From Helicobacter sp. 'house sparrow 1' (GTDB taxonomy: Bacteria > Campylobacterota > Campylobacteria > Campylobacterales > Helicobacteraceae), in contig NZ_FZQY01000010.1 in NCBI RefSeq assembly GCF_900199585.1, positions 2,591 through 50,515 of the forward strand: a stretch of 47,925 bases of DNA, read 5' to 3'. Below are positions 1-9,129 of the stretch, one piece after another. How positions within the stretch are numbered: the first letter of the stretch is position 1; each line of letters opens with the position of its first letter. The position numbers were made by a program, and so were the translations under genes. The notes under the pieces were generated by a model, which searched no databases, was not told the DNA's origin, and saw nothing but the letters and a program-made list of their open reading frames with translations.

Positions 1-11
1 AGAATAGATAG

Positions 12-38
12 AATAGATACGCAGGAAGCGTATCTATT
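12..38 (-). terminator. Hairpin after rpsR, probable operon terminator
   Basis: A perfect 11-base inverted repeat (AATAGATACGC at 12-22, its complement at 28-38, loop AGGAA) lies 16 bases beyond the rpsR stop. On the minus strand the following bases are only moderately T-rich, so it may be a weak terminator or an mRNA end-protecting hairpin. The outer flank carries a tandem 9-base repeat (AGAATAGAT at 1-9 and 10-18). Confidence 0.6.
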
Positions 39-54
39 AAATTTTATCGCTAAA

Positions 55-309
55 TTAGATTTTGAAAGGATTCTCTACTACAGATTTTCGATCCACAATA
101 TATGGAATAAGCGCCATATGTCTAGCTCTTTTGATTGCCACTTCTACGCGCTCTTGCCATTTTTTTGTATTACCTGTCAATCTTCTTGGCATAATCTTAT
201 ATCTCTCTGATAGAGAATGCTTTAACATCTCTATATCCTTATAGTCAATAAACTCAATCTTTGCTTCTGTATACTTACAATATCTTTTTGAATATTTTTT
301 TCTTTCCAT
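55..309 (-). CDS. rpsR: 30S ribosomal protein S18
   Basis: The 84-residue product is ribosomal protein bS18, a small-subunit platform protein that binds next to S6. The family's core is clear: a SER[10 protein letters not shown] stretch around residues 34-46, then [13 protein letters not shown] near residues 58-70. Length is close to the usual 75-85. It is the last gene of the rpsF-ssb-rpsR operon, 11 bases after ssb, an order shared with most bacteria. The ATG start is followed by the basic [10 protein letters not shown] segment expected of the family. Confidence 0.97.
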   Translation of the reverse strand: MERKKYSKRYCKYTEAKIEFIDYKDIEMLKHSLSERYKIMPRRLTGNTKKWQERVEVAIKRARHMALIPYIVDRKSVVENPFKI

Positions 310-320
310 AATTTTATCTC

Positions 321-812
321 CTAAAATGGTATTTCATCTTCATCAATATTAATTTCTGGGATATTGCTTACATAATCTTTTTGTTGTGGTATAGCATTAC
401 CCATTTGCGGATTCTGATAATTATTGTTTGGTGCATATGGTTGGGTACTTTGACTTGGAGCTTCATAGCTATCTGCTACATTACTAGATTTATTATCTAG
501 CATACTCATACTCTCTGCAGTAATTGTATGTCTGCTTTTTTTAGCACCCATCTGATCTGTCCAAGTCTCATAGGTCAGCCTTCCTTCAATCAATACTTTA
601 GAACCCTTCCTTAAATATTGATTTGCAACTTCTGCTGTTCTCCCAAAAAGTTTCACATCAATAAAACAAGATTCATCTGCAATACTGCCATCTTGCTTTT
701 TAAACCTACGATTACTTGCTAACCCTATTGTAGCCAAAGCTGAGCCACTAGGCAGATAACGCAACTCAACATCACGAGTTAAATTACCAACCATTATCAC
801 CTTATTAAACAT
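321..812 (-). CDS. ssb: Single-stranded DNA-binding protein
   Basis: SSB coats single-stranded DNA during replication, recombination and repair. The 163-residue protein has an OB-fold in about residues 1-105, starting [24 protein letters not shown] flexible glutamine/asparagine/proline-rich linker follows, and the C-terminal acidic tip is DEDEIPF, the peptide that recruits partner proteins. The start is preceded by TAGGTAGGTG at a normal distance. It sits between rpsF and rpsR and is probably co-transcribed with both, which ties it to ribosomal protein synthesis. Confidence 0.97.
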   Translation of the reverse strand: MFNKVIMVGNLTRDVELRYLPSGSALATIGLASNRRFKKQDGSIADESCFIDVKLFGRTAEVANQYLRKGSKVLIEGRLTYETWTDQMGAKKSRHTITAESMSMLDNKSSNVADSYEAPSQSTQPYAPNNNYQNPQMGNAIPQQKDYVSNIPEINIDEDEIPF

Positions 813-830
813 AACACACCTACCTAATTT

Positions 831-1253
831 TTATTCAGCAGCCTCACTAGTTTGTTCTTTTTCTTCTGTGTTTTCTTTCTGCTCTACTTTTTCTTTCTTT
901 GCAACTTTTGGCTCTGGCTTCTTATTTGCTCTATCTACTAGAGTCTGCCAAGCTTTTTGCTCTTTTTTGCTCTCATATTTAATCACAATGAAGCGTAAAA
1001 TATCCTCATTAATACGATAAAGTCTTTCTAACTCCAATACCATATTGGGTTGAGCCTTAAAATAAATTACAAAATAATAGCCACGCTTATTTTTTTTGAT
1101 TTCATAAGCAAGATTTCTCATACCCATATCTAGGCAAGTTTCAATAACGCCTCCATTTTTTGTAATTGCCTCTTTGTAAAATTCAATCTTTGCTTTGATT
1201 TCCTCTTCTACCAAAGTAGGCTTAATGATAAACATTGTTTCATAGTGTCTCAC
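831..1253 (-). CDS. rpsF: 30S ribosomal protein S6
   Basis: Ribosomal protein bS6, first gene of the rpsF-ssb-rpsR operon. Residues 1-95 match the family fold: [12 protein letters not shown] at the start and [10 protein letters not shown] mid-protein. The remaining 45 residues are a lysine/glutamate-rich tail, longer than in the E. coli protein before its glutamate additions. Translation starts at GTG, with AAGGAG seven bases upstream. The leader can fold over this site (see the regulatory entry). Confidence 0.96.
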   Translation of the reverse strand: MRHYETMFIIKPTLVEEEIKAKIEFYKEAITKNGGVIETCLDMGMRNLAYEIKKNKRGYYFVIYFKAQPNMVLELERLYRINEDILRFIVIKYESKKEQKAWQTLVDRANKKPEPKVAKKEKVEQKENTEEKEQTSEAAE

Positions 1254-1261
1254 TATATTCT

Positions 1262-1296
1262 CCTTGTGGTTTAATAGCCCTTTAATAAGAGCAAGG
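1262..1296 (-). promoter_or_regulatory. rpsF leader hairpin that covers the ribosome binding site
   Basis: In the rpsF leader, CCTTG (minus strand, plus-strand 1292-1296) is complementary to CAAGG (plus-strand 1262-1266). That second element is the first part of the CAAGGAG ribosome binding site. The position is where S6:S18 autoregulatory leaders occur in other bacteria. I do not see the CCG-bulge typical of that class, so only the RBS-covering hairpin is supported. Confidence 0.4.
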
Positions 1297-1306
1297 TTTT
1301 TTCTTT

Positions 1307-1336
1307 TTTATAGCATAAAAAAGATGCAAAATTATA
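1307..1336 (-). promoter_or_regulatory. Two -10 boxes for the rpsF operon
   Basis: Two extended -10 elements read toward rpsF. TGA-TATAAT occupies minus-strand bases 1339-1331, with the TGA being the holA stop codon. TGC-TATAAA lies at 1315-1307. Both have TG spaced one base from the hexamer, and neither has a convincing -35, as is usual for the housekeeping sigma factor in this lineage. The nearer one would give a leader of about 47 bases. Confidence 0.5.
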
Positions 1337-2317
1337 TCAGAGAAATGCTTTTATTTTTATTAATGCTCGGATATCTGCCGTTTTATCTCCCCTAAAAGTT
1401 TGATTACGCCAATCCCTTAAAATTTCAAAAATTCTTTGAAAATGATTTTCTTTGAGTTTAATCATTCTTCTTACATATTTATCCACTATAAATTTAGGAG
1501 GTTGATAGCCTAATATCTCCTTGGCATTTTCCTTTCCATTGACTTTAATATATGAACTAAACATAAAGAGAATATAAAAATAACGCTCCAGTTCCCTTAA
1601 GATATCATTAGAATCCACCCCTTCTTCTTGCATCTTTTCATAAGTGGGTAAAAAATCTTTTTTCTCAAAAAAAACATCTAAGAAATCATCGATACTGATA
1701 CTTCCTAATCCATAAGATAACTTTTGTATCAACTCTTGAGTGATAGGTTCATCATAATTTTCATATTTTTGTAACTCATTATAAGCCAAGGACAGATCAT
1801 TATTTTGTATGTGTAGAATAAATTGTAACAATCCATCATTTAGTTCTAAATGCAACTCCTTGGCTCTTTGTCTCAAAATCATTAAGCTATCTGCAAGACT
1901 TGGGGCAAAAAATCTTACTTCAACTATATTATCCCCCTTAAATGCGCTTGCAATACTTCTACAATCTTGTGCATATTGAATTGATGTTTTATTTTCAGAT
2001 TGATAAAAATTTACTATGAGATAATTATCTGTTATCTGGATAGCACCAAGCATGGAATCGATTTCTTTTTTTGATAATTTGGTATCTATTTTTAAAATAA
2101 CAATACTAATATCTCCAAATAAACTACCCTGTGAGAGGATATCTAGCACCGCATTTAATTCATAATCAGCAAAATAAAAAGTTGTAATATTTGCATCAGG
2201 TATTTTTTGAGTTATTTTTTTGGAATAAAAATCAATAAAAAAATTACTCTCTCCATAAAGCAAAGAAGCTTTTGGGGTAGTTTTAGCCAAATAGATGTCA
2301 AATTCTTTTTTATACAT
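1337..2317 (-). CDS. holA: DNA polymerase III delta subunit
   Basis: The delta subunit opens the sliding clamp as part of the clamp loader. The 326-residue protein has the family's length and layout: an AAA+-like region without a working Walker motif (SLLYGESNFFIDFY near residues 18-31), then a helical C-terminal collar. Overall similarity to known deltas is weak, as usual for this subunit. Position between rpsF and rnr matches the H. pylori order and supports the call. It starts 8 bases after the rnr stop and is probably in the same transcript. Confidence 0.85.
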   Translation of the reverse strand: MYKKEFDIYLAKTTPKASLLYGESNFFIDFYSKKITQKIPDANITTFYFADYELNAVLDILSQGSLFGDISIVILKIDTKLSKKEIDSMLGAIQITDNYLIVNFYQSENKTSIQYAQDCRSIASAFKGDNIVEVRFFAPSLADSLMILRQRAKELHLELNDGLLQFILHIQNNDLSLAYNELQKYENYDEPITQELIQKLSYGLGSISIDDFLDVFFEKKDFLPTYEKMQEEGVDSNDILRELERYFYILFMFSSYIKVNGKENAKEILGYQPPKFIVDKYVRRMIKLKENHFQRIFEILRDWRNQTFRGDKTADIRALIKIKAFL

Positions 2318-2325
2318 TAACTGCC

Positions 2326-4245
2326 TTACTCCTTTGAAGATAGCCTTGCATAGATTCTAGCATTGACAAAATCAACATCTATGATCTCAACTTCAACTTC
2401 TTCAAACATCAAGAGCTCTCTTGGATTCTCATCAATTATGATTCTAGCACCTTGTATTTCTCCAAGGGCAAGAGCTAAAACAGGATAGCGCTCATCAATT
2501 ATTTGTGCCCTTATTTGTTTACCTATATTTTTTCTTGCCCAATGGGTATATTTTCTATCTCTAAACCCTGCTTCAATTTTTGCAATTTTCCTTTCTTGCT
2601 CATTTAAATAAGCACAATAAGTATGCATTTTATTAAGTAAAAAATCCACACGCTTACCCTGTCTTAAAATTTCTTTTAAAACACGATGCAAGGCTAAATC
2701 ACTGTATCTTCTAATGGGTGAAGTAAAGTGAGTATAGGCCTCAAACCCTAAAGCAAAGTGTTCTTGCAGTGCTGTGCTATATTCTGCCTTATTTTGTGCT
2801 TTTATAATTATCTTATCAATTTGAGAAGATAATCCTTTCTCTTTGGCCTGTGCTTGGATGTTTAAGATTTGAGTATGAAAATCCTTGCCTTTTATTTCAA
2901 AACCTAAATTCTTTAAATCAAAAAATAACATCCTTAATTTTTCATCTTTAATAGGTTGATGGATTCTATAAATTCCTGTTTTAAAGTCTCTTAACATTAG
3001 TGCAGATTGTTTATTTGCAAGAAGCATTGCCTCTTCAACAATACAATGACTCTTAGTCTCTTGATAGGGCTTAGTTGATACAATCTCTTCATTTTTATCC
3101 AAACTTAAAACAACTTCATCACTGCTAAAATCAAACCCTTTAGCAAGTCGTTGTTTTTTTAACTTTAAAGCAATTTGATAGAATTTTTTAATATTTGAAG
3201 CAATTTCTTTTTTAATGTCATGCTTTTTAGAATCTAGCATCCGATCTACCATTTCATAACTAACATTTTGATGATTACAAATTATTGCTTCAAAGAGATG
3301 GGATTTTTTTACTTGATTTTTATTATCAAACTTTATTTTCCATACAAATGCTAGACGCACCTCACCTTCTTTTAAAGAACAAATATTTTGACTTAAATTC
3401 TCTGGAAGCATCGGATAACTACGATTTGGAAAATAAACACTAAAACCTCTCTCTAATGCCTCATTATCTAATATACTATCTAAAGCAACATATTCGCTTA
3501 CATCAGCAATTGCAACATACAATGTTTTTTCTTTAAAATCATAATAAATTGCATCATCATGATCTTTTGCATCTACAGGATCAATTGTATAAAAAGGAAG
3601 ATGTGTTAGATCAATGCGATTTTCATAAAGTTCCTTATAAACTTTAACCCCAAAACTATCAGCATATTTTTTACATTCTTGTGAAAAATCAAAAGGATGA
3701 TTATAAAAATAAAGCATAATTTTTTCATCAATCTTTGGATCATCCAATACGCCTAAAATATCAATAATTTTCTTTGTTTTTAAATCTAAATAAATCACAC
3801 AATATCTAGGTAATTGTCGTAATGATTTTTGCGAAATTGGCAGTTTGAGTGGATAGGGCTTTATATCATAGAGTCTATAAGCCACAATGGTCCCTTTATA
3901 AAGGTCTAAATAAAATAATGCACAAGACCAAGAGCTAAGAACATCAATGATTCTAGCCTTTATCTTTGCTTTTTGTCTCACAAGTTTTGCTAAAACAAAA
4001 TCTCCTTTCTGAAGATTTCTTATGGGATTTAAAACCCTATAATCTTGTTTTTTTGAAAGATCGCATAAAAAAACACTTTGATTTTTTGTGATATCAATTG
4101 TTCCAATTACAAAATTAGAATCTAGTATAAAGCCATTTTCTTTTTTTTGAATACATTTAAACTTCTGTAATCTCAAAAACAATTCCTGATACTTCTTAGG
4201 AATTGACCTTATTCCAAAAGCTATTTGAAATAAAAACTCATTCAT
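2326..4245 (-). CDS. rnr: Ribonuclease R (RNB-family 3'-5' exoribonuclease)
   Basis: RNase R degrades structured RNA from the 3' end. The RNB catalytic domain spans roughly residues 210-545. Its metal-binding signature DPVDAKDHDD at 222-231 gives Asp222, Asp228, Asp230 and Asp231. A later block FTSPIRRYSDLALHR is also diagnostic. At 639 residues it is shorter than E. coli RNase R (about 810), mainly through reduced N-terminal cold-shock domains and a shortened C-terminal S1 region, as in Helicobacter. It overlaps the aroE stop by four bases (ATGA), indicating translational coupling. Confidence 0.94.
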   Translation of the reverse strand: MNEFLFQIAFGIRSIPKKYQELFLRLQKFKCIQKKENGFILDSNFVIGTIDITKNQSVFLCDLSKKQDYRVLNPIRNLQKGDFVLAKLVRQKAKIKARIIDVLSSWSCALFYLDLYKGTIVAYRLYDIKPYPLKLPISQKSLRQLPRYCVIYLDLKTKKIIDILGVLDDPKIDEKIMLYFYNHPFDFSQECKKYADSFGVKVYKELYENRIDLTHLPFYTIDPVDAKDHDDAIYYDFKEKTLYVAIADVSEYVALDSILDNEALERGFSVYFPNRSYPMLPENLSQNICSLKEGEVRLAFVWKIKFDNKNQVKKSHLFEAIICNHQNVSYEMVDRMLDSKKHDIKKEIASNIKKFYQIALKLKKQRLAKGFDFSSDEVVLSLDKNEEIVSTKPYQETKSHCIVEEAMLLANKQSALMLRDFKTGIYRIHQPIKDEKLRMLFFDLKNLGFEIKGKDFHTQILNIQAQAKEKGLSSQIDKIIIKAQNKAEYSTALQEHFALGFEAYTHFTSPIRRYSDLALHRVLKEILRQGKRVDFLLNKMHTYCAYLNEQERKIAKIEAGFRDRKYTHWARKNIGKQIRAQIIDERYPVLALALGEIQGARIIIDENPRELLMFEEVEVEIIDVDFVNARIYARLSSKE

Positions 4246-5030
4246 ATTAATGCCTTTTGCATCAAAGCAGATAATTGAGGAAAGCTTTTATTACAAAAGA
4301 TTTCAAAAGCTAGGACACCTTGAGCAATTAACATATTTTTTCCATTTTGCACAGGGGCAAATTGTCTTGCAAGCTCTAAAAATGGTGTTGTTTGCATATA
4401 GGCTAAATCATAAGCATACTTTGCACTCTTAAGAATTTCTTGTATTAGGTTTTTATCAAAAGGAAGAATATTTTGAAGGCTTGAGGCTGTGGCATTTATC
4501 ACTAGGTCATAACTTTTCATTTTAAGCGTTTGGGGGATATAGCAATCAAAATGTTGTTCTAAATCTCCAATCCGATCCTTGGAACGATTTAATATTGTAG
4601 GTTCTATACCCTTTTCTTGCAAGATAAAAGCAATGGCTTTTGCAGATCCTCCTGCTCCTAAAATTAATGCATTTTGAAAGCAAAAATCTTTTATAGTCTC
4701 ATAAAATCCCATTGCATCGGTATTGTATCCATAGATTTTTTTATCCCTTAAAACCCAAGTATTTACCGCTTGAATTTTTTCTGCAATCCCCTCAACCCTA
4801 TCACTTTGTCTAAATGCCTCTTCTTTAAAAGGGAGGGTTATATTTGCTCCATCAAGCCTTAAATCAAAAAAAGTTTGGGCTAATTTAGATGAATCTTGAA
4901 GTAGAAATCTTCCATAACTACCCCTAAAGTTTAAATCATTCTTCAAACAATCAAAGGCATAATTATGCATCATAGGAGAAAGAGAGTGATGTATAGGATT
5001 ACCAAATACACAAAATTGCTTATTCATCAA
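4242..5030 (-). CDS. aroE: Shikimate dehydrogenase
   Basis: AroE reduces 3-dehydroshikimate to shikimate with NADPH in aromatic amino acid synthesis. The 262-residue product has the shikimate-binding SLSP (16-19), the catalytic Lys69 in GANITLPFKEE, Asn103-Thr104-Asp105, and the nucleotide-binding GAGGSA (125-130). It overlaps rnr downstream by four bases and the SH3-protein gene upstream by eleven, so it lies within one operon. The other shikimate genes in the window, aroK and aroA, are in separate operons. Confidence 0.95.
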   Translation of the reverse strand: MMNKQFCVFGNPIHHSLSPMMHNYAFDCLKNDLNFRGSYGRFLLQDSSKLAQTFFDLRLDGANITLPFKEEAFRQSDRVEGIAEKIQAVNTWVLRDKKIYGYNTDAMGFYETIKDFCFQNALILGAGGSAKAIAFILQEKGIEPTILNRSKDRIGDLEQHFDCYIPQTLKMKSYDLVINATASSLQNILPFDKNLIQEILKSAKYAYDLAYMQTTPFLELARQFAPVQNGKNMLIAQGVLAFEIFCNKSFPQLSALMQKALI

Positions 5031-5622
5031 TTCTTTCTACAAGTTTTAAAGCAATATATCCCTGTTCTATCTTACCCCAACCATTCCCGATTTCTTGTAT
5101 CTTTAAAATCTCATCCCTATAAACTTTTGCAATAATTTTTGCATTTGCTAAGGGTTTTTCTCTGACATTTCCTACTGCTACCTTAACCTTATATGTACTC
5201 TCTTGCTCTAAGTCTTGTTTATTAGAGACTTTTTGTATATTTTTTGGATCTAAAAAAACATATCCCCTCTGCAACTTCCCCCAACTATTCTTATTTTCAA
5301 AAATAAGCACCTCTTGACCCTTATAGATTCTATCAATGATTGGAGAATCAATAGAGGGTAGCTGTCTTACATTTAAAATACTTGCCTTTGCCCTATATAG
5401 TTTAGGCTCAATAATTTCTTCTTGGATTTGAATTATATCCTCTTGGATTTGAGCTTGCATTTCTTGATATCCAAAAAAATGCCTCGCGCTAGAAACAAAA
5501 TGTTCCCATCTAGGCTTGTCATAAGCAAATAACATAATATTTACATAAAATCCCATACAAAGACATACAAATAAAAAGGGAATTGTATGCAAGAAAAAGA
5601 ATTTAAAAATACTTTTTATCAT
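5020..5622 (-). CDS. Membrane-anchored protein with two bacterial SH3 domains
   Basis: The 200-residue protein starts with a single hydrophobic segment (about residues 10-32), so it is probably anchored in the inner membrane with the rest in the periplasm. Two SH3b repeats follow, about 78-132 and 143-195. Each has the pattern A/V-x-LNVRQLP or GNVREKP, then a Trp-Gly (SWGKL, GWGKI) and a GYV/GYI segment. Such domains usually bind peptidoglycan or protein peptides. The gene overlaps purM and aroE. No enzymatic domain is seen and its exact role is unknown. Confidence 0.8.
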   Translation of the reverse strand: MIKSIFKFFFLHTIPFLFVCLCMGFYVNIMLFAYDKPRWEHFVSSARHFFGYQEMQAQIQEDIIQIQEEIIEPKLYRAKASILNVRQLPSIDSPIIDRIYKGQEVLIFENKNSWGKLQRGYVFLDPKNIQKVSNKQDLEQESTYKVKVAVGNVREKPLANAKIIAKVYRDEILKIQEIGNGWGKIEQGYIALKLVERIDE

Positions 5623-6611
5623 TCTATACTGATACCTTGATGTGTATTTACTACTTCTCCAATCACATAGCCATCAGTAACTTTGAGAATAAAATCAAGA
5701 TTTTGAGGCTTTACTACCAAAACCATACCAACACCCATATTTAAAACCCTAAAGCTTTCTTCAAAATCTAGATATTGAGATAAAAATTGAAAAATCTTTG
5801 GAATCCTAAGAGATTTTTTATCTATTACTCCTCCAAGACCTTGCGGAAAAATACGCGGAATATTCTCTAAAATCCCTCCACCTGTGATATGCGCAAGTCC
5901 TTCAATATGATTTTTAATTTGTTTGAAAATTTTTACATAGATTCTAGTGGGTTCCAAAAGCACATCAATCAATGCCCTTCCATCAAACTCTTCATTAAAA
6001 TCTTTTTTTAACATTTCAAACAAAATTTTTCGAACCAAAGAAAATCCATTGCTATGCAATCCACTACTAGGTAAGGCCACAAGATATTGTCCTTTTTGGA
6101 TATTTTGACTTTTATTTAAGTCTTCTTTCTCTGCAATTCCCACTGCAAAACCTGCTAAATCAAAATCTTTGCCTTGATAGATTCCAGGCATTTCAGCAGT
6201 TTCTCCCCCAATCAAAGAACACTCTGCTTCTTGACATCCTTTAACAATACCTCGCACAACCCTTGCTGCACTCATCTTATCTAATTTGCCTGTTGCATAA
6301 TAATCTAAAAAAAATGCAGGTTCTCCAAAATTACAAATCAAATCATTAACACACATTGCAACCAAGTCAATACCTATGCTATCTAATTGATTACTTTGGA
6401 TTGCAAGTTTGAGTTTTGTTCCAACCCCATCAGTTGCTCCAAGCATCACAGGCTCTTTATAACCACTTGGTAAGGCATAGGCTCCAGCAAAAGACCCCAG
6501 GGTTCCTAAAACATTTTTATTATAAGTCTTTTTTACCTCATCTTTAATGATCTCAACAAATGCATTTCCCTCATCAATATCAACCCCAGAATCCTTATAA
6601 CTCAGAGACAT
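5619..6611 (-). CDS. purM: Phosphoribosylformylglycinamidine cyclo-ligase (AIR synthetase)
   Basis: PurM makes 5-aminoimidazole ribonucleotide from FGAM and ATP, the fifth step of purine synthesis. Diagnostic blocks are GATDGVGTKL (58-67), the LIGGETAEMPG segment near residue 135, SSGLHSNGFSLVR, and AHITGGGILENIPRI. At 330 residues it is close to normal (about 345). It appears to be first in the operon purM-SH3-aroE-rnr-holA, and the four-base ATGA overlap with the next gene suggests coupling. H. pylori lacks de novo purine synthesis, so this gene points to another Helicobacter branch. Confidence 0.96.
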   Translation of the reverse strand: MSLSYKDSGVDIDEGNAFVEIIKDEVKKTYNKNVLGTLGSFAGAYALPSGYKEPVMLGATDGVGTKLKLAIQSNQLDSIGIDLVAMCVNDLICNFGEPAFFLDYYATGKLDKMSAARVVRGIVKGCQEAECSLIGGETAEMPGIYQGKDFDLAGFAVGIAEKEDLNKSQNIQKGQYLVALPSSGLHSNGFSLVRKILFEMLKKDFNEEFDGRALIDVLLEPTRIYVKIFKQIKNHIEGLAHITGGGILENIPRIFPQGLGGVIDKKSLRIPKIFQFLSQYLDFEESFRVLNMGVGMVLVVKPQNLDFILKVTDGYVIGEVVNTHQGISIE

Positions 6612-6667
6612 TCAGCACCTTTTTTAACTTTTTTAGGCTAGATTCTACCATAAATAATAGACTAAGC

Positions 6668-7738
6668 CTACCGAAGTGTCATCATATCAATCACATACCT
6701 AAATTTGGCTTTCCTTGTTGTTAGTTTCTCATAAGCTTCATTAATTTGATCTACAGAAATGACTTCAACTTCAGGATAAATTTTATGTTTTAAAGAAAAA
6801 TCAAGCATTTCTTGAGTTTCTGCAATACCTCCTATCAAGGAACCATAAATTTTTTTACCTGCATTAAGCACGAGTTTCATTGCATCAATCTTTGGGCTAC
6901 ATTCTTGAGGCGGAAGTCCTACAATAGCCATCTCACCACCAAACTTTAAAAGTTTAAGATAAGAAGCAATATCATATGATGTTGGGATTGTTGAGATAAT
7001 AAAATCAAACCTTTCTTTTACATTTTCTGTAGAAGTATAAAAACTTGCAACACCCATAGAGACTGCATCTTGTTTCTTTGCTTCATCTCTTGCAAAGACA
7101 CTAACACTTGCCCCCATTTTAATCGCATATTTAACTGCCATGCTTCCTAAACCACCAAATCCAGCAACTGCAACTTTATGATTTTTTCCAACTTTGGAGA
7201 ATTTTAAGGGGGAGTAAGTAGTAATACCTGCACAAAGCAGTGGGGCAACTTTTTGTAATGGAGCATCCTTTGGAACTTTAATTGCAAAATCTTCTTTTAC
7301 AACAATATTATTGCTATAGCCTCCATAAGTTGGCTCATCATCATGAAAGCAATCTAAGCAATCATAAGTATAAACCACCTTACCTTTTTCACAAAATTGT
7401 TCCTGACTACTTTTGCAAGCCTCACACTCACCACAGCTATTTACCATACAACCTACACCAGCATAATCACCAAGGCTAAACTTACTAACATTCTTTCCAA
7501 TAGCTACAACCTTTCCTACAATCTCATGTCCTGGAACCATAGGATAAATTCCTTCTTTCCACTCACTCCTAGCACTATGGACATCACTATGACAAATCCC
7601 TGTATATAAGATTTCAATTAAAATGTCATTACTTCCTAATTTATGTCTTGTAAAAGTAAAGGGTTTAAAAGTATCTGTTTTTGAAAAAACTGCAAAGCCT
7701 TTTGCAGGAATACGCTCATCTAAATTCATACTTTGCAT
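6668..7738 (-). CDS. Zinc-dependent alcohol dehydrogenase (cinnamyl-alcohol/YahK type)
   Basis: A medium-chain dehydrogenase that interconverts alcohols and aldehydes, probably with NADPH. From the preferred ATG it has 356 residues. Catalytic zinc ligands are Cys49 (GICHSDVH), His71-Glu72 (GHEIVG) and a Cys in APLLCAGITTY. The structural zinc site is Cys102, Cys105, Cys108 and Cys116. The Rossmann signature is GFGGLGSMAVKYA. An in-frame GTG lies one codon earlier, but AAGGAG is spaced six bases from the ATG at 7738. The gene stands alone between purM and hemC. The physiological substrate cannot be read from sequence. Confidence 0.9.
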   Translation of the reverse strand: MQSMNLDERIPAKGFAVFSKTDTFKPFTFTRHKLGSNDILIEILYTGICHSDVHSARSEWKEGIYPMVPGHEIVGKVVAIGKNVSKFSLGDYAGVGCMVNSCGECEACKSSQEQFCEKGKVVYTYDCLDCFHDDEPTYGGYSNNIVVKEDFAIKVPKDAPLQKVAPLLCAGITTYSPLKFSKVGKNHKVAVAGFGGLGSMAVKYAIKMGASVSVFARDEAKKQDAVSMGVASFYTSTENVKERFDFIISTIPTSYDIASYLKLLKFGGEMAIVGLPPQECSPKIDAMKLVLNAGKKIYGSLIGGIAETQEMLDFSLKHKIYPEVEVISVDQINEAYEKLTTRKAKFRYVIDMMTLR

Positions 7739-7792
7739 CACTTGCTCCTTAGATTTTTTAATTTTTAAAATAAACTTTTTTAATCAAAAAAA

Positions 7793-8728
7793 TTAAATAA
7801 AAGCGATTTGTTGTGCTTCATATAAAATATCCCTTGCACCTTTTTGAATTAATCTTTGGGCAAGCTCTATCCCAAGATTCTCTGCATTATGTTTATTTCC
7901 CTCTATAAAATCCCTTAAAATTCTCTTGCCATTAGGTAGTCCTAAAATTGCTGTTATTTTTATTTTTTCTTGCTCAGTTTGTGCATAAACCCCTATTGGT
8001 ACTTGACAACCTCCCTCCAATGTCCTAATAAAGGCTCTCTCAGCCCTAGTACAAATGGCAGTCTCTTGATCATTTAATTTTTTCAAGCTTGTTAGCAAAG
8101 CATCATCTAATCTTGCCTCAATACCTAAAGCACCCTGCCCCATTGCTGGAATCATCTCTGAAGTCTCTAAAACTTTTATAAAAGGAATTTGATTGCTAGA
8201 AATTTCCAAACGATTGAGTCCAGCCTTTGCAAGAATAATTGCATCAAAATCTCCATCAATCAATCGTTTTAGCCTCGTTTGAACATTACCTCTTAAACTT
8301 TGCGTATCTAAATCCTCTCTTAGATATTTTAATTGCATTGACCTTCGTAAAGAGGTAGTTCCTACTTTTGCATTCATTGGAAGGTCTCTAATACTAGGAT
8401 ACTTTATACTTAAAAAACAATCTCTGGGGTCTTCCCTTTTGGTAATACATACTAAACCAAGTCCATCTACAAAATCTACAGGCACATCTTTTAAAGAATG
8501 TACTGCTAAATCAATCTTATTTTGCAATAACAATTCTTCTAGCTCTTTTGTAAAAAGCCCCTTGCCCCCAATTTTTGCAAGTGGAACATCTAAAATTTTA
8601 TCCCCTTTAGTCTTTACAATCTCTAATCTTGCATCAATCCCTAATTCTAACCTTAATCTTTCCTTGATATGATTAGCCTGCCACAGCGCAAGCAAACTGC
8701 CTCTTGTCCCAATAACAACTTCCCTCAT
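7793..8728 (-). CDS. hemC: Porphobilinogen deaminase (hydroxymethylbilane synthase)
   Basis: HemC links four porphobilinogens into hydroxymethylbilane in heme synthesis. The 311-residue protein shows GTRGSLLALWQA at its start, catalytic Asp81 in HSLKDVP, TTSLRRSMQ (124-132), and the dipyrromethane cofactor attachment Cys241 in LEGGCQVPIG. It is last in a seven-gene operon that also carries hemA, and its ATG overlaps the stop of the FxsA gene (ATGA). Confidence 0.97.
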   Translation of the reverse strand: MREVVIGTRGSLLALWQANHIKERLRLELGIDARLEIVKTKGDKILDVPLAKIGGKGLFTKELEELLLQNKIDLAVHSLKDVPVDFVDGLGLVCITKREDPRDCFLSIKYPSIRDLPMNAKVGTTSLRRSMQLKYLREDLDTQSLRGNVQTRLKRLIDGDFDAIILAKAGLNRLEISSNQIPFIKVLETSEMIPAMGQGALGIEARLDDALLTSLKKLNDQETAICTRAERAFIRTLEGGCQVPIGVYAQTEQEKIKITAILGLPNGKRILRDFIEGNKHNAENLGIELAQRLIQKGARDILYEAQQIAFI

Positions 8729-9129
8729 ACTCTACTCTCTTCGCTCTCCATAATCTCTATATCAATGATTTCATCATTTTCATTTTCTGTGTATGTTGTA
8801 TCTTTTTGTTTTAAAATAAAATAAGCATTAATTAAAAGAATAATCCCAAAAATATCACAAAATACCCCAGGAAAAATAAGCAACACCCCTCCAAAAAACT
8901 TTGCAAAATTCCCTCTAACAAAAGCGCTGATTTGAATCTTATTTTGCAAAATATTATTTAATACATCTGCCAATTCCATTCTTAGGTTAAAAAGAATCAA
9001 AATCCCAATAAAAGCACTGATTATAATCTCAGATAGCAGAGGGAAAAAACCAAGATAATTTCCCACATAAATGATGCTTACAAATTCCAAAATAATATAA
9101 AATAAAAAAATAATTTTTAAAAGCTTCAC
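8725..9129 (-). CDS. FxsA-family inner-membrane protein
   Basis: The 134-residue protein has three or four hydrophobic segments: about residues 4-22, 28-48 and 73-105, the last broken by a GG pair. These fit the FxsA/YggA-type membrane family, whose E. coli member modulates phage T7 exclusion; the normal function is not established. The C terminus is acidic and cytosolic in character. It starts at GTG overlapping the proS stop (GTGA) and its own stop overlaps hemC, so it is translated as part of the operon. Confidence 0.75.
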   Translation of the reverse strand: MKLLKIIFLFYIILEFVSIIYVGNYLGFFPLLSEIIISAFIGILILFNLRMELADVLNNILQNKIQISAFVRGNFAKFFGGVLLIFPGVFCDIFGIILLINAYFILKQKDTTYTENENDEIIDIEIMESEESRV

